A stretch of DNA of 33,612 nt, taken from positions 106,042-139,653 of the forward strand of contig DAJS01000001.1 of assembly GCA_002496425.1 (NCBI GenBank). The letters run 5' to 3'. Both the position numbers and the translations under genes were made by a program. A model generated the notes under the pieces. It searched no databases, had not been told where the DNA came from, and saw only the letters and a list, made by a program, of their open reading frames with translations. Below are positions 1-6,545 of the stretch, in pieces. Numbering within the stretch: position 1 is the stretch's first letter; each line of letters begins with the position of its first letter. Origin of the DNA: Acidilobaceae archaeon UBA162. Its GTDB lineage: Archaea; Thermoproteota; Thermoprotei_A; Sulfolobales; Acidilobaceae.

Positions 1-1974
1 ACCATGGGTCATGGAATAGCTGAGGTGGCGGCCATAGCTGGCTACAAGGTCTTCCTGGCTGACATAAATCAGGACATACTTAACAATGCGGTAGAGAAGA
101 TCCGGTGGAGCCTGTCGAAGCTAGCCGAGAAGGGGCAGCTGAGGGAGTCCGTGGACGCTGTTATGTCCAGGATAAATACAGTGGTGAGCGTCAGGCCTGA
201 CGGCTCCTTCAGTGACGAGCTGGCAAGGGCTGCGGCTCAGTCAAACATGCTGATAGAGGCTATACCTGAGAGGCTCGAGCTCAAACAAGCTCTCTTCAAG
301 TTCGTTGACCAGATGCGCGGAGGAAAGGAGATAATTATGGCAACGAACACCAGCAGTCTGCCGATAACTGAGATAGCGTCAGCTACCACAGCGCCTCACC
401 TGGTAGTTGGCATGCACTTCTTCAATCCTCCGCCCCTGATGCCATTAGTCGAAATAGTCCGTGGCGAGAGGACTTCAGATGACGTAGTAAAGGCTGTCTA
501 TGACATAGCTAAAGCCATGGGTAAGCAGCCGGTTGTTGTCAACAAGGACGTGCCCGGGTTCATAGTCAACAGGATACTGGCCCGCTTTATGAACACCGCC
601 TGCTGGCTCGTAGCTAAGAATAAGGCCTCCGTGCTTGAGGTTGACTCGACCGTCAGGTACATACTAGGCTTCCCAATGGGGGCCTTTGAGCTGGCAGACT
701 ACAGCGGCATAGACGTTTTTTACCTCATCGCGGTTGCTATGATGCAGAGAGGTTTCAAGCAGACACCATGTCCAATATATGAGGAGATGTACAAATCCAA
801 CAAGCTTGGCATGAAGACAGGTCATGGCTTCTACGAGTACCCCAAGCCTGGCGTCTACGCCAGGCCGCAGATACCCAAGGACCTTGCTGGCAAGGTAGAC
901 CCGACGCTACTTCTAGCGCCTGCCGTGAATGAAGCGACGTGGCTTCTTAGCAATGGGATAGCCACAAAGGAGGACATAGACAAGGCCGTCATAATGGGTC
1001 TTGGCTGGCCCAAGGGGGTGTTCCAGCTGGCAGACCAATATGGCATAGATGCTATAGTCAAGGCCCTTGAGCAGCTGAAGCAGGAAATAGGCCCTGAGTA
1101 CGAGCCTGAGCCCATGTTACGCCAGATGGTTTCTCAGGGGCAGCTGGGGGTCAAGTCAGGCAAGGGGTTCTACGAGTACGCAAAATACGAGGAGAAGACG
1201 CTAAACACCATAATTATACGTCTCGAGAAGCCCATAGCGTGGATAGTGCTTAACAGACCCAACAGGCTCAATGCCATAAGTCCTGAGATGATAAAGGAGC
1301 TCTCGCAGGCCCTTGACGAGCTCGAGGAAGACGAGAACGTTAGGGTCGTGATAATGACCGGAGCTGGACGCGCTTTCAGCGCGGGCGCTGACGTGACAGC
1401 CTTTGGTGGTATAACCCCTATTCAGGCAGCCATATTCTCAAGGAGGTTCCAGGAGCTGACACTGAAGATGCAGTACTACACTAAGCCAATAATAGTTGCC
1501 ATAAACGGCTACGCGCTCGGAGGGGGCCTTGAACTTGCCATGAGCGGCGACATCAGGATAGCCTCTGAGACTGCACAGCTCGGGCAGCCAGAGATAAACC
1601 TGGGCTTCATACCAGGCGCTGGCGGTACCCAGAGGCTCTCCAGGCTTGCCGGCCGCGGCGCCTCCAAGCTGCTGATATTCACTGGCGACATGATCTCAGC
1701 GAAGGAGGCCAAGGATCTGGGCATAGTTGACTTGGTGCTGCCGCCAGAGAGGCTAGAGCAGGAGGCAAGAAACCTGGCGCTCAAGCTGGCCGAGAAGCCG
1801 CCGCTGGCATTGATGGCGGCCAAGCTGGCTGTCGAGATGGGTCTAGAGTCCAACATATGGGCGGGACTGGCCCTCGAGTCAAGCCTCTTCGGGCTGCTGT
1901 TCAGCACACAGGACGTCGTGGAGGGTGTTACAGCGTTCCTGGAGAAGAGGAAGCCGTCATTCAAGGGCAGGTGA
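1..1974 (+). CDS. 3-hydroxyacyl-CoA dehydrogenase / enoyl-CoA hydratase fusion, 5' end cut by the window
   Basis: Bifunctional enzyme that hydrates enoyl-CoA and oxidises the resulting (S)-3-hydroxyacyl-CoA with NAD, used in beta-oxidation and, in autotrophic crenarchaea, in the crotonyl-CoA step of the hydroxybutyrate cycles. The frame is open at base 1 and begins in the middle of the NAD-binding glycine motif (T-M-G-H-G-I), so the true start lies upstream; the ATG at base 4 is internal. Residues to about 180 form the Rossmann domain with the HFFNPPPLMPLVEIV motif. Two 3HCDH C-terminal domains follow to about 395, each ending in K-x-G-x-GFYEY. A crotonase domain (about 400-656) carries GGGLELAM and GQPEINLGFIPGAGGTQR, which hold the two catalytic glutamates. 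The domain order matches the crenarchaeal crotonyl-CoA hydratase/3-hydroxybutyryl-CoA dehydrogenase. The tRNA-Gln follows 48 bp later. Whether it works in beta-oxidation or carbon fixation cannot be read from the sequence. Confidence 0.95.
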   Translation, partial: TMGHGIAEVAAIAGYKVFLADINQDILNNAVEKIRWSLSKLAEKGQLRESVDAVMSRINTVVSVRPDGSFSDELARAAAQSNMLIEAIPERLELKQALFKFVDQMRGGKEIIMATNTSSLPITEIASATTAPHLVVGMHFFNPPPLMPLVEIVRGERTSDDVVKAVYDIAKAMGKQPVVVNKDVPGFIVNRILARFMNTACWLVAKNKASVLEVDSTVRYILGFPMGAFELADYSGIDVFYLIAVAMMQRGFKQTPCPIYEEMYKSNKLGMKTGHGFYEYPKPGVYARPQIPKDLAGKVDPTLLLAPAVNEATWLLSNGIATKEDIDKAVIMGLGWPKGVFQLADQYGIDAIVKALEQLKQEIGPEYEPEPMLRQMVSQGQLGVKSGKGFYEYAKYEEKTLNTIIIRLEKPIAWIVLNRPNRLNAISPEMIKELSQALDELEEDENVRVVIMTGAGRAFSAGADVTAFGGITPIQAAIFSRRFQELTLKMQYYTKPIIVAINGYALGGGLELAMSGDIRIASETAQLGQPEINLGFIPGAGGTQRLSRLAGRGASKLLIFTGDMISAKEAKDLGIVDLVLPPERLEQEARNLALKLAEKPPLALMAAKLAVEMGLESNIWAGLALESSLFGLLFSTQDVVEGVTAFLEKRKPSFKGR

Positions 1975-2022
1975 AAGAAATAATAGAGGCCCCTTTTGAC
2001 CATTATGTTGGCCGGGCAGAGC

Positions 2023-2111
2023 AGCCGGGTCGTCTAGCGGCCCAGGATGCGGGGCCTTGGACGAGTGGAGGAGCCCCCGTGACCGGGGTTCGAATCCCCG
2101 CCCGGCTACCA
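2023..2111 (+). tRNA. tRNA-Gln (anticodon TTG) with a 13-nt intron and encoded CCA
   Basis: Acceptor AGCCGGG (2023-2029) pairs with CCCGGCT (2101-2107); discriminator A 2108 and CCA 2109-2111. D stem GTCT/GGAT; anticodon stem CGGGG (2050-2054) with CCCCG (2075-2079); T arm CGGGG-TTCGAAT-CCCCG (2084-2100). The anticodon loop is interrupted after position 37. Removing 2061-2073 leaves the 7-nt loop CCTTGGC with anticodon TTG at 2057-2059. The A1-U72 pair agrees with archaeal tRNA-Gln. Position 33 is C rather than the near-universal U. A possible TATA-like stretch lies near 1977-1986. The CCA ends 2 bp from the stop codon of convergent dtdA. Confidence 0.9.
2061..2073 (+). other. tRNA-Gln intron at position 37/38 (bulge-helix-bulge)
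   Basis: The 13-nt intron is ACGAGTGGAGGAG. Exon bases 32-35 (CCTT, 2055-2058) pair with intron bases GAGG (2068-2071), giving the four-base-pair central helix (one G-T pair). The flanking three-base bulges are GGA and AGC, and cutting after the second base of each gives these boundaries. This is the canonical archaeal splicing-endonuclease geometry, with a very short inner loop. Confidence 0.8.
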
Positions 2112-2113
2112 GC

Positions 2114-2941
2114 TCATGCTTCCTCCACCTTCAGGCCCTTTGGGCTTAACTGCATAGCTAGCTGTTTCTTCAGTGAGGAGGGGAGACCCCTGTCGATTAT
2201 GGCACCTATTGCGCCTCCAGGCCGCGACTTTTGCACTGCCTGGTCCAGGACGCCCGGCGCCAGGGCCCTAATTGCGTGCTTAGATATTATGTGGCCAAAG
2301 CAGAGGCCCTGCTCAAGCGCTAGGGTGGTAAAGTTAGAGGGATAATGGGTCGAGCCAAGGCCTATCACAGGCCTGCAGGTAGGGGTCTTATTCTGGATGA
2401 CAGATTCAACAGCTATTGTCATGGCTTTAAGGGCCCTTTCGTCGCTCCACTCGGCCTCGGTGCTTCCGACCTCTATGAATACCAAGGGCTTTGCGTTGCC
2501 TGTGGGTCCATGATGTGTAGCCTCATAACTCAGGCTGTAACTGTCTAGTAGGCCGATATCTAGGGCCGCCTCATAATACGCCCTCAGAAGGGCTAATGCG
2601 ATGTCGGAGGCCGCGTAGGCTAGCTCACCAGGCCTACCCCCAAAGGAGGCCTCAGGAGTGGCATTGCCCGTGAAGTGCACTGTAAGGGACGGCCTGGCGC
2701 TTGAAGACTCGTGCCTCGAAAGCACGATTATTGCTTCAGCGTCTGGATCAGGAGCTCTGTCAAGGAACTCAAGTGCCGTCTGATCCACGCTAAACCCTGC
2801 CATCTTAACCCCTAGGTCATTTGCATAACACTCGACTGCCAGATCGCAGCTGGACCTCCTGAACTGCTCGGACCTCAGCAGGCTTGCGACCCTGACTCCT
2901 ACTGGGTCCAACGTTGAGTAGACTAGGGCTATCTTAGCCAC
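2114..2941 (-). CDS. dtdA: D-aminoacyl-tRNA deacylase (DTD2/GEK1 type)
   Basis: Hydrolyses the ester between D-amino acids and tRNA, a chirality proofreading step. The 275-residue length fits archaeal DtdA. Visible family motifs are an N-terminal KIALVYSTLDPVG strand, SRHESS at 75-80, the signature THHGPTG around 142-148, FIEVGSTEAEW at 155-165, and FGHIISKHAIR near the C terminus. The start is GTG at 2941. A TATA-like sequence at 2973-2981 is correctly placed for a leader of about 10 nt and is shared with the divergent gene at 3012. Its stop lies 2 bp from the 3' end of the convergent tRNA-Gln gene. Identification rests on the HHGPT motif and length and is firm. Confidence 0.93.
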   Translation of the reverse strand: MAKIALVYSTLDPVGVRVASLLRSEQFRRSSCDLAVECYANDLGVKMAGFSVDQTALEFLDRAPDPDAEAIIVLSRHESSSARPSLTVHFTGNATPEASFGGRPGELAYAASDIALALLRAYYEAALDIGLLDSYSLSYEATHHGPTGNAKPLVFIEVGSTEAEWSDERALKAMTIAVESVIQNKTPTCRPVIGLGSTHYPSNFTTLALEQGLCFGHIISKHAIRALAPGVLDQAVQKSRPGGAIGAIIDRGLPSSLKKQLAMQLSPKGLKVEEA

Positions 2942-2972
2942 CTAGAGGTCCCTCAAGCCTCGGGTGCAGGGA

Positions 2973-2981
2973 GCTTTAACT
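2973..2981. promoter_or_regulatory. TATA-like element shared by dtdA and the divergent gene at 3012
   Basis: GCTTTAACT centred near 2977. Transcription about 26 bp to the right would begin near 3003, just before ATG 3012; to the left it would begin about 10 nt before the dtdA GTG. Placement is the only evidence. Confidence 0.4.
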
Positions 2982-3011
2982 TGCTGGCAGGCCAGCGTAG
3001 AGGGGGGCACC

Positions 3012-3320
3012 ATGATAACTACTGCATCCTTCGAGCTAAGCTATGAGGATCCCACGCTGAGCGTGCGCGGGCTTGAGAGGCTCAAGCAAGCCCTCAGCAA
3101 CGGGTGCAGGGTATCATCAGGTCCCTCCTGGGTCGTGGCATCATGTAGTGCCTACGTTGTTAAGGTTAGGGTTATCCTGCCGGCAGACATATCGCGCATT
3201 GAGGCTCCAAGGTCAGCAATAGTGGTCGTGTTCGAGGGAGATAGTGACGAGCTGGTCAGGTTCTCTGGTCTTCTCTTATCAATAGCTAAAGAGACCGGAG
3301 GGGGAATATTAATGGTCTGA
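3012..3320 (+). CDS. Hypothetical protein, 102 residues
   Basis: I do not recognise this protein. It is a small soluble alpha/beta protein with no signal peptide or membrane span. Two cysteines lie near the middle (NGCRV, ASCSAY) and the C-terminal half has FEGDSDELVRFSGLLLSIAKE. The short alternating strand/helix layout is loosely like the KEOPS subunit Pcc1, but I cannot support that name. The ATG at 3012 follows a G-rich ribosome-binding sequence (AGGGGGGCACC) and lies about 9 nt after the expected transcription start. The frame also runs upstream to a GTG at 2964, but that would include the TATA element, so it is unlikely. It is divergent from dtdA and upstream of the flavoprotein at 3395, which has its own promoter. 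Confidence 0.65.
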   Translation: MITTASFELSYEDPTLSVRGLERLKQALSNGCRVSSGPSWVVASCSAYVVKVRVILPADISRIEAPRSAIVVVFEGDSDELVRFSGLLLSIAKETGGGILMV

Positions 3321-3351
3321 TCTTAGTTAAGCACAGCACCTATCATGCTCA

Positions 3352-3361
3352 GAAATTTAAT
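3352..3361 (+). promoter_or_regulatory. TATA box for the CoA-disulfide-reductase-type gene
   Basis: GAAATTTAAT is centred about 38 bp before ATG 3395. The usual 26-bp spacing predicts a start near 3383 and a leader of about 12 nt. Confidence 0.5.
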
Positions 3362-3394
3362 CTGACACCTCGTGTTCTGAATGGTGGCCTACAC

Positions 3395-4771
3395 ATGACC
3401 AGGATAGTTATTATAGGCGCTGGGGCCGCTGGCATGTCAGCGGCCTCCAGGGCTAAGAGGCTTAAGCCCTCTAACGAGGTGATAGTTCTAGAGCGCAGCA
3501 GGTGGGTGAGCTTTGCCCTCTGCGGCATACCATATTATGTCGATGGCAAGGTTAAGGAGCTTGACGATCTCCTCTTCTACCCCCCAGAGGAGTTCACAAA
3601 GCGCGGAATAGACCTAAGGCTCGGCAAGGAGGTAGTGGAGCTCGATCCTGACACAAAGACTATTAGGTACCGTGACATCAAGAGTGGGGCCGAAGAGAAG
3701 CTGACCTGGGACAAGCTGGTCATAGCAACTGGTGCTAGGTCTAAGGCCCCTCAGATATGGCCTGAGATCAGGGACGCCTCAAACGTCTTCTATATAACTC
3801 ACTTGGACACAGCTAAGATGATCAGAGATTACGCCTTAGCCATAGGGCCAGGCAAGAGGGCTGTAGTTGTTGGTGCCGGTTACGTGGGCCTCGAGATTGC
3901 TAGCGCGCTCGCTGCGCTTGGACTAAAGGTAACAGTGGTTGAAGCTCTAGAGCAGGTGGCTCCAAGGGTTGTTGACCCTGAGCTGGCCAAGGTGCTAGAG
4001 GACAACATGAAGTCCAAAGGCGTTGAAGTTATAACTGGAGCACCTGTTGAGAGGTTTGAGATCGTAAACGGTAAGGCTAACGCCATAGTCACCTCTAAGG
4101 GCAGGATAGAGGGTGACATGTTTGTAATCGGTGTTGGTATAGAGCCTGCTAATGATCTGGCTAAGCAGCTTAAGCTGCAGCTTGGCAAGAGTGGGGCCAT
4201 CCTTGTAGAAGAGCATACGCTGACAAGCAACCCAGATGTTTACGCTGCAGGTGATGTAGCAGAGCACAGGGATCTCGTTACAGGCCAGATGGTCTGGAGG
4301 CCGTTCGCACAGGTGGCCAACAAGATGGGTCACGTTACTGGCACCAACCTGGGCGGTCAGGAGTCGGTGTTCCTGGGCAGCGTGGGTACATCGGCCTTCA
4401 AGGTCTTTGATATTGTAGTGGCTAGGACAGGCCTGAGCAAGTCGGAGGCCGAGAAGAGTGGCTTCAGGCCCCTCGAGGTCTCCATCGAGGCGGGCGTCAG
4501 GGCCCACTACATACCTGGCAACTCAAAGATGACACTTAAGGTGGTTGCTGATGAGAGAAGCGGCAGGCTGTTGGGGGCCCAGGCAGTAGGCTTTGACGAT
4601 TCGGTGTTCTGGAGGATAAACACCGTAGCGGCGCTACTGACCACCAAGGGCACAGTCTGGGACCTCTTTACCGCTGATTACGGCTACCAGCCTCTCCTGG
4701 CCCCTGTCTGGGATCCGCTTGTGATCGCAGCGAGGCTGCTCATGAGGACCTTTGGCGAGAAGCCGCGCTAA
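3395..4771 (+). CDS. FAD-dependent CoA-disulfide reductase / NADH oxidase family protein
   Basis: Cytoplasmic flavoprotein of the pyridine-nucleotide disulfide oxidoreductase superfamily, single-cysteine subgroup. It probably reduces CoA disulfide or polysulfide, or oxidises NAD(P)H. FAD binding is shown by VIIGAGAAGMSAA at 5-17. The redox cysteine is C43 in SFALCGIPYYVDG, the same position as in characterised CoA-disulfide reductases. The NAD-binding motif VVVGAGYVGLEIA lies near 153-165 and the second FAD motif VYAAGDVAEH near 282. A C-terminal dimerisation domain ends in the tyrosine-rich DYGYQPLLAPVWDP. The 458 residues fit the family. Its stop overlaps that of the convergent riboflavin kinase gene by 4 bp. 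The exact substrate (CoA-S-S-CoA, O2 or polysulfide) cannot be read from sequence. Confidence 0.9.
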   Translation: MTRIVIIGAGAAGMSAASRAKRLKPSNEVIVLERSRWVSFALCGIPYYVDGKVKELDDLLFYPPEEFTKRGIDLRLGKEVVELDPDTKTIRYRDIKSGAEEKLTWDKLVIATGARSKAPQIWPEIRDASNVFYITHLDTAKMIRDYALAIGPGKRAVVVGAGYVGLEIASALAALGLKVTVVEALEQVAPRVVDPELAKVLEDNMKSKGVEVITGAPVERFEIVNGKANAIVTSKGRIEGDMFVIGVGIEPANDLAKQLKLQLGKSGAILVEEHTLTSNPDVYAAGDVAEHRDLVTGQMVWRPFAQVANKMGHVTGTNLGGQESVFLGSVGTSAFKVFDIVVARTGLSKSEAEKSGFRPLEVSIEAGVRAHYIPGNSKMTLKVVADERSGRLLGAQAVGFDDSVFWRINTVAALLTTKGTVWDLFTADYGYQPLLAPVWDPLVIAARLLMRTFGEKPR

Positions 4772-5172
4772 GGATCCCCTACGCTGATTAGGACCTCGCT
4801 TCCATCAGATAAGTTGAGGAGGTCTCTCAACCTCACCTCGGATATGACCTCTATGACATCATCCTTATACGTTGTGAGCTCTGGCCTAACTATATAGACA
4901 GGCACCGTGGCGTTCAACGTTGCAGGATAGGCCAGTACTTTTCCGAGCGTCACGCCCTGTATCTTAGGGGGCTCAATAACGAGGGGCCTCAGTCCTTTAA
5001 GCTCATCAAGGTAGCCTCTGACATCATCCCTACTTACTATCCTCAGATTAAGGGTGCCTGGGTACGGGGTGAAACCCAGGGCGGTCCTAAGGCTCCTGGC
5101 GTAAAGGTTAACGTAGAACTCACCCTCACCGAGGCCACTGAACACTATGGCTTTGAACTCCCTTTTACTCAT
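4768..5172 (-). CDS. ribK: CTP-dependent riboflavin kinase
   Basis: Archaeal riboflavin kinase (old DUF120 family), which makes FMN with CTP as phosphate donor and is unrelated to bacterial RibF. The 134-residue protein shows the family pattern: FSGLGEGEFYVNLY near the N terminus (glycine-rich nucleotide loop), FTPYPGTLNLRI at about 35-46, a PPKIQGVTLGKV segment in the middle, and PELTTYKDDVIEVIS followed by LRDLLNLSDGSEVLI at the end. The start is ATG 5172. The box at 5202-5210 lies about 26 bp from a start site 8 nt upstream of this ATG. It is a stand-alone kinase domain without the N-terminal winged helix found in some homologs. It converges on a flavoprotein gene, but shared regulation is not implied. 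Confidence 0.92.
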   Translation of the reverse strand: MSKREFKAIVFSGLGEGEFYVNLYARSLRTALGFTPYPGTLNLRIVSRDDVRGYLDELKGLRPLVIEPPKIQGVTLGKVLAYPATLNATVPVYIVRPELTTYKDDVIEVISEVRLRDLLNLSDGSEVLISVGDP

Positions 5173-5201
5173 CGTGGTCCTGTTCAGCTGTCTGGTATGA
5201 G

Positions 5202-5210
5202 TTTTTAAAA
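5202..5210. promoter_or_regulatory. Bidirectional TATA box between ribK and the surface-protein gene
   Basis: TTTTTAAAA is nearly palindromic and centred at 5206. Rightward, +26 falls at about 5232, directly on the GTG at 5233, giving a leaderless mRNA. Leftward, it gives a leader of about 8 nt for ribK. No second box is visible between the genes. Confidence 0.55.
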
Positions 5211-5232
5211 TGCTGGACAGGCTCTAGGCTCG

Positions 5233-6510
5233 GTGCCGCACATGGAGACTAATAGCAGGGAGATTCCACGCCTTGCGACTCTGACGATACTGTTTGTAGT
5301 GATTTTAGCGTTGGCAGCGCTGCCTGGTCTGGTCAGGGCCCAGAGCCCCAGCTGGTTCTCAGTAACCGTGAGGCCTTCACAGTACGTTATACTGAATGAC
5401 GCAGCATTCTACTACATAAACATGAGCCTCGCGCAAGGTCTGAGATCCTCCTACTGGTATGTTAACGTGAGTACGCCTCAGTTCATTAATGTGGTAAGGC
5501 CTGGAACCACGGAACTGCCTTCGCCACTAATCTCGCTCTCAGCCCCTAACTCCACCTCAGTTAACCTGCCTGGCGTCCTGTCTTCAGCGCAGTGGCAGGC
5601 GCTCCTTGTCCACAGCTCTAACTATACCGCAACCCTGCTGCTCAGGCCCCAAAACTTAACCCTCACAGAGCCCTTCAGCATGGCGGTGTACCTGACCTCG
5701 AGTGCCTACGAGCCGTATCTAACATATTACATGGTAATCACTAACAACGGTTCAGCACCGGCTTACGTAACCATAGCTTATGGCATAGGTTCCGCTGACC
5801 TGAATGGAGGCAAGTGGTTTGTTAATGCGGAGATCCCGGACAGCAATGGGACTTACTCCATAGTGGCACTCTCCAACGCCACGAAAGTTCAAGGCGCCAG
5901 AGCGGTGACGGCCATTGAGTACTTAGGCAACGAGCCCCTGCTGGCCATAGGCGTACAGCCTCTAAATGCCACCTACTACGTGGAGGAGCTTCGCGGCAGG
6001 CTCTTTGGTCTTAGCTATAACTCTACGTTTATCATTGCTACGTTTGAGACGCCGCTGCTGCAGCCAGGTCAGAGCTACGTAGTGGAGTTCAGGGCTTACG
6101 CCGCCTGGCCAAGCCCGCTTAACATGGCCTCCGTGGACGCGCTGTCAGCGCTGCTCTACGATGATCCAAGCGTTCTCTCGAACCTAACCGGCGAGTTGAT
6201 GTACTCTTCTGTGAAGTCGCAGCTTCTGGCTAACGTGAACAACCTGAGCGCTACCATAAAGTCTCTTGAGGAGCAGGTGAACAACCTGAGCGCCAAACTT
6301 TACTATTACTCAGTACAGGTGTCTACGTTGAGCAAGAGCAACAGCTACTACGCCAAAATAGCTCACAGAGGAGGCCTTGTTGCAGGTGGCCTGTTCGTGG
6401 TCGGAGTGGTGATAGGCCTGCTTGGTGGCGCTTACTTCCTATCGCCCAGTGCCAGGGAGACGTTGGCCAAGAGCAGGCAGGGGGTTCAGTCTAAGAAGGG
6501 GAGGAAGTAA
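5233..6510 (+). CDS. Secreted, membrane-anchored surface protein with coiled-coil stalk
   Basis: Unrecognised extracellular protein of 425 residues. Residues about 15-37 form a hydrophobic signal sequence ending VRAQS. The ectodomain (about 38-330) is rich in Ser, Thr, Tyr and Asn, with many N-x-S/T glycosylation sites and hardly any cysteine. Residues about 335-375 form a short coiled coil in which VNNLSA occurs twice, encoded by a directly repeated 17-nt sequence in 6234-6287. A single membrane helix (about 380-402) and a basic cytoplasmic tail ending KKGRK follow. The topology is ectodomain out, C-terminal anchor in, as in S-layer-associated or adhesion-type proteins. GTG 5233 is favoured because the TATA box predicts a leaderless start there; ATG 5242 is the alternative. 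It converges on the PrpD gene. Confidence 0.75.
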   Translation: MPHMETNSREIPRLATLTILFVVILALAALPGLVRAQSPSWFSVTVRPSQYVILNDAAFYYINMSLAQGLRSSYWYVNVSTPQFINVVRPGTTELPSPLISLSAPNSTSVNLPGVLSSAQWQALLVHSSNYTATLLLRPQNLTLTEPFSMAVYLTSSAYEPYLTYYMVITNNGSAPAYVTIAYGIGSADLNGGKWFVNAEIPDSNGTYSIVALSNATKVQGARAVTAIEYLGNEPLLAIGVQPLNATYYVEELRGRLFGLSYNSTFIIATFETPLLQPGQSYVVEFRAYAAWPSPLNMASVDALSALLYDDPSVLSNLTGELMYSSVKSQLLANVNNLSATIKSLEEQVNNLSAKLYYYSVQVSTLSKSNSYYAKIAHRGGLVAGGLFVVGVVIGLLGGAYFLSPSARETLAKSRQGVQSKKGRK

Positions 6511-6526
6511 AAAGGTCAATGAGACC
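6509..6526 (-). terminator. Hairpin plus T-run downstream of the PrpD gene
   Basis: On the minus strand GGTC-TCATT-GACC (6526-6514) is followed by TTTTT (6513-6509), 20-37 bp after the PrpD stop. The stem is short, but the T-run and the convergent position fit a transcription end. Confidence 0.45.
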
Positions 6527-6545
6527 GCTAAAGTATTACCTTCCC

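Noticed and set aside
855..1115. Minus-strand open frame of 86 codons inside the dehydrogenase/hydratase gene
   Set aside because: Antisense shadow of a strongly conserved gene with no promoter and no recognisable product. Other long antisense frames (for example 1509-2003, 3880-4230, 3995-4507, 20217-20606) were left out for the same reason.
2011..2029. Short repeat GCCGGG before and within the tRNA-Gln acceptor stem as an attachment site
   Set aside because: Six bases only, no integrase gene and no second tRNA fragment in the window; chance repetition in GC-rich sequence is enough.
2055..2061. Reading the tRNA anticodon as TGG (Pro), which would give U33
   Set aside because: It would need the anticodon stem shifted by one, leaving two bases between the D stem and anticodon stem and a six-base variable loop. 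The Gln reading also gives the exact splicing helix and the A1-U72 pair typical of archaeal tRNA-Gln.
1857..2345. Plus-strand frame of 162 codons running through the tRNA-Gln gene into dtdA
   Set aside because: It spans the end of a real gene, a tRNA and the antisense of another real gene; its composition is a by-product of GC-rich sequence.
3321..3394. Possible C/D box guide RNA (several CTGA motifs)
   Set aside because: CTGA occurs more than once, but no RTGATGA box C is present at the right distance; the stretch is better explained as the promoter of the flavoprotein gene.
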